This document shows positions 58,518-64,000 of a stretch of DNA of 64,000 nt, piece after piece (the stretch's first letter is position 1; each line of letters begins with the position of its first letter). The DNA comes from Pseudobutyrivibrio sp. OR37. GTDB taxonomy: Bacteria > Bacillota > Clostridia > Lachnospirales > Lachnospiraceae. The DNA lies in NCBI RefSeq assembly GCF_900113655.1, contig NZ_FOQF01000008.1:1-64000 (forward strand). The letters run 5' to 3'. The translations under genes were made by a program, and so were the position numbers. Under the pieces are notes generated by a model. It was given only the letters and a program-made list of their open reading frames with translations, searched no databases and was not told the origin of the DNA.

Positions 58518-59435
58518 CTAGAATAGTCTTTCTTCGCCGTGTTTCTTAGCAATATGGTTAAAGAACACAATAAGAATAATTGAAACCAAACTCTTGAAGA
58601 TACCTGCTGCAGTACCGATTGAGTAATCGCCCTGGCTGATACCCCATTTTAATACGTAGATATCGATTGTCTGTGATACATTCTGTACAAGACCATTTCC
58701 AAGTAAGTACTGAATTTCAAATCCGGCGTTAAGTACGTTACCAACGTTCATAAGTAAAAGAATCATAATAGTTGGCTTAATACCAGGAAGTGTTACGTTC
58801 TTAATTTTTGCCCATCTACCTGCACCATCAATAGCTGCTGCTTCATAAAGTGATGGGTCAATAGATGTAATAGCTGCTAAATATATAATTGCATTCCAGC
58901 CTGTTTCCTTCCAAACATTTGCGAAAGCAACGATTGGCCAGAAGTATTTTTCGTGAGCAAAGAAGTTGATTGCTTGATCAATCACTCCAAAGTGAAGTAA
59001 AAGTGTGTTAATAATACCTGTTCCTGAAAGGGCATCGTGAAGAATACCAGTAACGATAATCCAAGAAAGGAAGTGTGGAAGATAAGAAATAGTCTGAACT
59101 ACTTTCTTTCCACCCTTGAATGCCATTTCATTTAACAGGATGGCGAATACAATTGCCATTACAAATGTAGAAACAAGATTGATAACTCCCATTGCAAGAG
59201 TATTTCGAATTACTCTTATGAATGTTACGTCTGAAAATAATAATTTAAATTTGTCTAATCCAACAAACTCTGAATGTAAAAGACCTGTAACAGGTTTGTA
59301 GTTTTGGAATGCCATAAGCCATCCGCAAAGTGGTAGATAATGGAATATAACGCCATAAATAACAATTGCAACAGCCCAGACAATCAGCACTCTTTGGCGT
59401 TTAAAGTCGGCCATGGTTAATGATTTTTTAGTCAT
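58518..59435 (-). CDS. Sugar ABC transporter permease, LplB/YteP type
   Basis: About 305 residues, six membrane helices, with EAAAIDGAGRWAKIKNVTLPG as the coupling-loop motif. ATG at 59435 has GGGAGGAAAG upstream; the 24 earlier codons are not family-like. Forms a heterodimer with the next gene's product for xylo-oligosaccharide import. Confidence 0.94.
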   Translation of the reverse strand: MTKKSLTMADFKRQRVLIVWAVAIVIYGVIFHYLPLCGWLMAFQNYKPVTGLLHSEFVGLDKFKLLFSDVTFIRVIRNTLAMGVINLVSTFVMAIVFAILLNEMAFKGGKKVVQTISYLPHFLSWIIVTGILHDALSGTGIINTLLLHFGVIDQAINFFAHEKYFWPIVAFANVWKETGWNAIIYLAAITSIDPSLYEAAAIDGAGRWAKIKNVTLPGIKPTIMILLLMNVGNVLNAGFEIQYLLGNGLVQNVSQTIDIYVLKWGISQGDYSIGTAAGIFKSLVSIILIVFFNHIAKKHGEERLF

Positions 59436-59464
59436 ACTTTCCTCCCAATTTTGATAGAAATATA

Positions 59465-59504
59465 GCGAGCACCTCTCATAGTGTACCCTTTGATCAGTGC
59501 TCGC
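59465..59504 (-). other. Intra-operon stem-loop between binding-protein and permease genes
   Basis: A perfect 8-bp stem GCGAGCAC/GTGCTCGC (59465-59472 with 59497-59504) with a 24-base loop and no T-tract. Such structures commonly protect the upstream mRNA and give more binding protein than permease. Confidence 0.6.
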
Positions 59505-59543
59505 CAAGGGGTTTATACCTCTACCCGTTTTTCTTACTTATTT

Positions 59544-61217
59544 TTATTCGTATTTAGCTGCTTCTTCCATTCTTCTCTCAAGTTCAGCCTGCATCTCTGA
59601 AATGAAGTCTTCTGGCTTGCACTCTTCATAAACCTTCATGTACTCAGCCCAACCCTTTTCAAAGTCGTCAGCCATAACAACCTTTGGAAGATACTGGTGC
59701 TTAATTTCACCCATCTTTGTCCAAGCTGTACCACCTGGTGTAGCTGTTGTCATTGAGCTAGAGAATGTGTACATTGGATACCAAGGACCTGGCTTCTCTG
59801 ATGTACCAATCATCTCTACGTATGTCTTAGCACCATATGCTTCGAAGCACTTCTTGATTGGCTCTGAAAGTCCATCGAAGAATTCCTGCTCCTGTCCATC
59901 AGACTTCATAGCATTCTTGCCATCACGGCTTGTTCCATTATACTGTGGGAAGTATGAGTAAGAGCATGTGTGTGAAGCCTTGTAAGCTGTATCAGATGCC
60001 TGCTTTCTCATCTCAGGTGTTCTGTAGTACATACCGTCATCGTCAACTAAGTAATCTTCGCCTTCAACACCCCAGAATCTTAAATCGTGGATGTCCTGAT
60101 CAAGAAGATCGTTTACAAACTGAAGTGCACCCTCAACATCCTTGCATGATGTTGTGATTGCAAGACCTGAAGCTACGTTAAGAACTCCGCCTGAGTTGTG
60201 CCACTGGTTGTGCATTCCCTTTTCAATTGTGATTGGAAGTGGAACGTACTGGCAACCCTGCTCATCAAGACCTGCTGACTTGATTGCATCTTCGCCTGTG
60301 TAAGCGAAATCCCACCACTGGTCAATCATACCAAGTACACGACCTGAAGAAATCTTAGCGATGTACTCATCATATGTCTGTGTGAATGACTCAGGATCTA
60401 CGATACCCTTGTGATACTCCTCGTTAAGCTTCTTGAAGTACTTAACAGCTGTATCTGTTGTGTTGTAATCGATAACCTTAAGGTTTTCTGGATCTACGAT
60501 AACTGATCCATCGTTTGGATAACCATCAAGGAACTCTGGTGCGTTCTCTAAGCAGAAGTATCTCCAGTCATCGCAAAGGATTGTGTAAGGGATATTCTTT
60601 GTTGTACCATCAGCCATTGTTGGGTTAGCTTCGTTGTATGCTTCGATTAAGTCGAAGTACTCATCCATTGTCTCAATCTTTGGATATCCAGCCCACTCAA
60701 GAACTCTTGCCTGAATCCAGAATGCTTCATCGTTGTGTGTACATACACGCTCTTCTCCGTAGATGTTAGAGAACTGTGGAATCCAGTAGATGTGTCCGTC
60801 GCTCTGACGAAGCTGATCCCATTCCTGATCTGTGAAGTATTCTTTGATGTTTGGATATTTGTCGATATAATCATCAAGTGCTACAAGAGCGCCTGCTTCA
60901 TACATCTGTACTGAACCATTTCCAGCTTCTACAAAATCTGGATACTCGCCACCAGCTATAAGAGTACCAATTGCCTCTTCAGCTGTCTGACCTGTAAGCC
61001 ATGTCTCCTTTACCTTGCAACCAGTCTTCTCAGCAATAATCTGCTGGATCTCGTTGTCATCATTGATTTCTGAGCCAGGTACTGCAAAGAATGCTGTAAA
61101 CTCTTTGATACCATCCTCATTAACTGCTCCGCCGCCTGCTGCTTGTTTTCCGCAACCTGCTAACATGCTTGAGAGCATCGTAGTGATAAGTAATGCACTT
61201 ACGATTTTCTTCTTCAT
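59544..61217 (-). CDS. Extracellular solute-binding lipoprotein, LplA/YtcQ type
   Basis: 557 residues. Signal peptide with lipobox LAGC (Cys at about 22), followed by a Gly-rich tether and a large two-lobe sugar-binding protein of the family 1 type, at the long end of the range as in LplA. AAAGGAGGG precedes the ATG. First gene of the operon binding protein-permease-permease-GH8; the ligand is inferred to be xylo-oligosaccharide from the GH8 enzyme. Confidence 0.94.
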   Translation of the reverse strand: MKKKIVSALLITTMLSSMLAGCGKQAAGGGAVNEDGIKEFTAFFAVPGSEINDDNEIQQIIAEKTGCKVKETWLTGQTAEEAIGTLIAGGEYPDFVEAGNGSVQMYEAGALVALDDYIDKYPNIKEYFTDQEWDQLRQSDGHIYWIPQFSNIYGEERVCTHNDEAFWIQARVLEWAGYPKIETMDEYFDLIEAYNEANPTMADGTTKNIPYTILCDDWRYFCLENAPEFLDGYPNDGSVIVDPENLKVIDYNTTDTAVKYFKKLNEEYHKGIVDPESFTQTYDEYIAKISSGRVLGMIDQWWDFAYTGEDAIKSAGLDEQGCQYVPLPITIEKGMHNQWHNSGGVLNVASGLAITTSCKDVEGALQFVNDLLDQDIHDLRFWGVEGEDYLVDDDGMYYRTPEMRKQASDTAYKASHTCSYSYFPQYNGTSRDGKNAMKSDGQEQEFFDGLSEPIKKCFEAYGAKTYVEMIGTSEKPGPWYPMYTFSSSMTTATPGGTAWTKMGEIKHQYLPKVVMADDFEKGWAEYMKVYEECKPEDFISEMQAELERRMEEAAKYE

Positions 61218-61352
61218 AAATTATAAACCCTCCTTTAATTTGTGGGACTTATCTGTCCCTCTTTCATAATGGTATTTTATGACAATTCTGTGAACGAAAC
61301 ACCCAAAAAAGTATAGATAAAGGGGGGAGAAAATTTAAACTTTTTACCGGAA

Positions 61353-61383
61353 AAAAAATAGAGCCTAGCTAAAAGCTAAGCTC
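61353..61383 (-). terminator. Terminator of yesN, overlapping its stop codon
   Basis: On the minus strand GAGCTTAGCT/AGCTAGGCTC (61383-61374 with 61370-61361, with one mismatch) is followed by eight T after a short ATA. The stem includes the TAG stop. Confidence 0.82.
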
Positions 61384-62965
61384 CTATGTTTTTCTTGTAT
61401 TTAGTTGGGGTGCAGCCGTTTGCTTCGATGAATTTATTTACGAAATAATCTACATCCTTGTAACCTACGGCCTCGGCCACCTCATATATTTTCATATCAC
61501 TTTTACGAAGTAAGCGTGAGGCTTCCTCGATACGCTTTTCGTTTAGATAATCCTTGAAGGAACATCCATACTTTTTCCTGAACAGCTGTCCTAAGTATGC
61601 TGAATTGATAAAGTACTTTTCACTAAGATCCTTAAGTGTAAGGTTGCTGGAATAGTTTTTCTTTATCTCCTCTTCAATTTCTCCAAGAACGCCCTTTGAT
61701 ACATTTTTACGAAGCTGGGCTAAGTATTCGCCATAGGCATAAGCCATTCTGCAAAGATGAGTTTTGCCGCCTCGTCTGATTCCCTCTTCTGAAGTGCTCT
61801 CAGAAATCATACGAAGAATTTCCTCCTGGTTTACCTCGCTATCAAGCTCGCTGGCAAGATGTATCAACTGGAATAACAGGTAATTGATGTTAAGATTCAT
61901 GGTAGATTCTGTAACACCGGTGTTCTTCATTTCTCCGTAGAAGGCATCAACCTTCTCGCGGATATTCACATGCTCACCCTTTTCGATAGCTTCGATTAAA
62001 TCATCCAGCTGCTTCTTACAGATAATGATTCCAGAATCTGTAACCTTGTATTCATCCTCGTAGTAATATAGTCTTTTCTTTTCTCTAAAGCCCTGAAGAG
62101 AACGAAGCATATTAGCTGTGCCGTAGGACTTTGAAATATTTTTTATGCCAGATACGGTTTTTCCTACTAAAATAGTGGCAGGTAAATTCGTATTTACGAT
62201 AATAAACTCTAAAAATTCTGATATGAATTCCTTCATGGTAAGCTGCAGGCGCTGCCCCATTGATTCTGTGTAGATGAATCCCAAATCATAAATCTTTTCG
62301 CTATCAGAAACATCCATTACACACAAATCCGCATCAGTCTTTAGAAATTCTGTTGCTGCTGAATATAGCTTTTTCAGCTGTTCCTTTTTCTCATCATCGG
62401 AATAATCCTCTGATAAAGCCACATCATCCAGCTGAACCTCAAGATAACACATTTCATCATCTATATTGATTTTATTGGAAAGAAATTCAAGATTACCCTT
62501 ATCGTACTTTCCACTAAGAAGAGACATAAGATTTCTGTCAAGAAATGCTCTTTCCTTTTTTGCTCTGTCTAAATTAAGACTTTCCTTTTCTGTATTAAGT
62601 GCAGACACCTTACGAAGGATTGTAATAAGCTGTTCCTTTTCTACAGGCTTTACTATGTAATCTGTACAATTATATCTTAATGCTTCCTGAGCATAATTAA
62701 ATTCTGCAAAACCACTTAGAATTACAAAATAAACATCACTGTGTTTTGTCTCTCTAAGCTCTTTTAGCAATTCTAAGCCAGTCATCACTGGCATTTTAAT
62801 ATCAGCAATAACTAAATCCACAGGATTGTAGCTTATAAAATCAAGTGCTTCCTTACCATTAGTGGCAGTGTGAACCTCGTAGCCTTCTGCCTCCCAGTCA
62901 AGAATAAGCTTTAACCCCTGTAAAATAAATGGTTCATCATCAACTAGTAATACCTTTAACATCAT
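61376..62965 (-). CDS. YesN-type response regulator with AraC DNA-binding domain
   Basis: 529 residues. N-terminal receiver (1-120) with DDEP, phosphoacceptor D in VIADIKMPVMTG, and the switch Lys in YIVKPVEK. A central helical linker (about 130-410) leads to two C-terminal HTH units ending NGCTPTKYKKN. It should activate the adjacent SBP-permease-GH8 operon. Coupled to the kinase gene by an ATGA overlap. Confidence 0.94.
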   Translation of the reverse strand: MMLKVLLVDDEPFILQGLKLILDWEAEGYEVHTATNGKEALDFISYNPVDLVIADIKMPVMTGLELLKELRETKHSDVYFVILSGFAEFNYAQEALRYNCTDYIVKPVEKEQLITILRKVSALNTEKESLNLDRAKKERAFLDRNLMSLLSGKYDKGNLEFLSNKINIDDEMCYLEVQLDDVALSEDYSDDEKKEQLKKLYSAATEFLKTDADLCVMDVSDSEKIYDLGFIYTESMGQRLQLTMKEFISEFLEFIIVNTNLPATILVGKTVSGIKNISKSYGTANMLRSLQGFREKKRLYYYEDEYKVTDSGIIICKKQLDDLIEAIEKGEHVNIREKVDAFYGEMKNTGVTESTMNLNINYLLFQLIHLASELDSEVNQEEILRMISESTSEEGIRRGGKTHLCRMAYAYGEYLAQLRKNVSKGVLGEIEEEIKKNYSSNLTLKDLSEKYFINSAYLGQLFRKKYGCSFKDYLNEKRIEEASRLLRKSDMKIYEVAEAVGYKDVDYFVNKFIEANGCTPTKYKKNIGA

Positions 62966-64000
62966 ATCAACCCCTTTAAAAATTCTGTTGGAATAGTGAT
63001 TTGAACTAATGTCCCTGTACCCGCCTCGGAATCTAAATCAAATGTTACCCTGTTATCGGAAATCATTTTTAATCTTAAGCAGGCATTAACAACACCAACT
63101 CTACCCTTCTCCTTCAACATATCGATGCTTGCATTACGCATTCGATATAAAAGCTCCTTCGCATCCTCCTCTGGAATTCCATTACCTGTATCTTCTATTT
63201 CTATAGTAGTAATAGAATCATCTCCAGATACTCTAACAAAAATCCAGCCAGGTGTGGTCTTGCTTTCTATTCCATGAACAACTGCGTTTTCCACAAAGGT
63301 TACCAAAGTAAGCTTTGGTATACACAATTTTTTGCAGTCATCCTCAATATCGATTTCAAATGATAGTCTATCACCAAATCGATATTTTTGCAGTTTTAAA
63401 TATGCATCCACAAATTCCATTTCGTTTTCAATGCATATATTATCCTGCTGCCATTCTGTGTATTGACGCTGAAGCTTTGCAAGATGCTCCACCATGGAAG
63501 CCGTTTCATTCTCCTGCTTGAGCAGCGAATGCATTCTAATGCTTTCAAGGGAATTAAACAAAAAGTGAGGATTAATCTGGCTATGCAATGCCAAAAGCTC
63601 GGCATTTTTTCTAGCCACCACAGTCTCCTGCTCCTTTAGTTTATTCTTGTAAGCTGTGTGCATTAGATCACTGACAAATAATGGCAATGCAATATTAATA
63701 ATAAGCATAAATAGCAATTGATACCACTTATTTTTGAAAATATACCAAAAATTTGTAGGGGCTCCTACGATTTTAATCTGTAGCGTTTGACCATATACCT
63801 CAATATTCTGTATATAAGATATATCCCTTAGATTATCCACCGAAGAATAGTTTTTTGCAACATTACTATATTTTCCATTGGACATACGAATGTACTCATC
63901 ATCACAAATATATGCCCTAAACTCATAATTGAGATTTTCCAGCTGCTCTACAAACTGAGCATAATCAATCTCTATCAGCATAATATTTTTAGAATTGTAA
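62962..64000 (-). CDS. YesM-type sensor histidine kinase, 5' end beyond the window
   Basis: The reading frame stays open to the window edge, so the N-terminus (expected first membrane helix and most of the extracellular sensor) is missing. What is seen: the end of the sensor domain, one membrane helix (about residues 87-105 counted from the ATG at 63981), then a His_kinase domain with LHSQINPHFLFNSLESIR (phosphoacceptor His) and a HATPase domain with ENAVVHGIESK and DTGNGIP. Family proteins are about 580 residues. Partner of YesN. Confidence 0.93.
   Translation of the reverse strand, partial: YNSKNIMLIEIDYAQFVEQLENLNYEFRAYICDDEYIRMSNGKYSNVAKNYSSVDNLRDISYIQNIEVYGQTLQIKIVGAPTNFWYIFKNKWYQLLFMLIINIALPLFVSDLMHTAYKNKLKEQETVVARKNAELLALHSQINPHFLFNSLESIRMHSLLKQENETASMVEHLAKLQRQYTEWQQDNICIENEMEFVDAYLKLQKYRFGDRLSFEIDIEDDCKKLCIPKLTLVTFVENAVVHGIESKTTPGWIFVRVSGDDSITTIEIEDTGNGIPEEDAKELLYRMRNASIDMLKEKGRVGVVNACLRLKMISDNRVTFDLDSEAGTGTLVQITIPTEFLKGLI

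Overview
The window is AT-rich, low-GC Gram-positive DNA with strong Shine-Dalgarno sites, a perfect CIRCE operator, a PerR/reverse-rubrerythrin pair, a circularly permuted GH3 beta-glucosidase, YesM/YesN-type sugar regulation and a hydrogenase-maturation cluster. Together these point to a strict anaerobe of the Lachnospiraceae, most probably a Butyrivibrio or Pseudobutyrivibrio-like plant-polysaccharide degrader. The genus is an inference from gene content, not a measured match.

Layout. 0-1.6 kb: a complete IS3-family element at the window edge. 1.7-5.1 kb: HrcA-controlled Hsp20 and a coupled pair of 2-hydroxyacyl-CoA dehydratase-type proteins. 5.2-15.7 kb: an orphan protein and an AraC regulator face a three-gene beta-glucan operon (secreted GH16 with CBMs, permuted GH3, GH94 phosphorylase). 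15.9-18.6 kb: perR, reverse rubrerythrin, and an IS4-family element lying inside what was a terminator hairpin. 18.7-23.8 kb: a 1603-residue surface protein with a cysteine-bearing C-terminal membrane anchor and a long leader containing an intrinsic terminator. 23.8-28.9 kb: iron-sulfur flavoprotein, small exported protein, tRNA-Leu, lysA, lytic transglycosylase, tRNA-Thr, M42 peptidase. 28.9-35.4 kb: a tight six-gene minus-strand operon (23S methyltransferase, papain-like protease, amidase, rdgB, phosphodiesterase, RACo-like ASKHA protein). 35.6-37.5 kb: DUF4015 protein, a candidate C-rich small RNA and an unusual CheY. 37.5-42.4 kb: hypF-hypC-hypD-hypE. 42.4-42.75 kb: a large palindromic structured element. 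42.7-56.3 kb: housekeeping genes (uppP, small alarmone synthetase, MATE exporter, HAD-like protein, SpoU methyltransferase, pfkA, dnaE, pepF, DHH phosphoesterase). 56.4-64 kb: a xylo-oligosaccharide uptake operon (solute-binding lipoprotein, two permeases, cytosolic GH8 exo-oligoxylanase) with its YesN/YesM two-component system; yesM runs off the right edge.

How it works together. Two carbohydrate systems stand out: extracellular beta-glucan cleavage followed by phosphorolysis and hydrolysis of the products, and uptake of xylo-oligomers trimmed inside the cell. hyp genes imply a [NiFe] hydrogenase elsewhere in the genome, and perR/rubrerythrin supplies peroxide defence.

The most unusual observations are the GH16 catalytic domain that seems to carry a circularly permuted CBM4/9 domain nested inside it; the 286-bp palindromic multi-helix element between hypF and uppP; the rod-shaped structured leader of dnaE; the IS4 element splitting a terminator; the putative attenuated leader of the surface protein; and a candidate C-rich sRNA.
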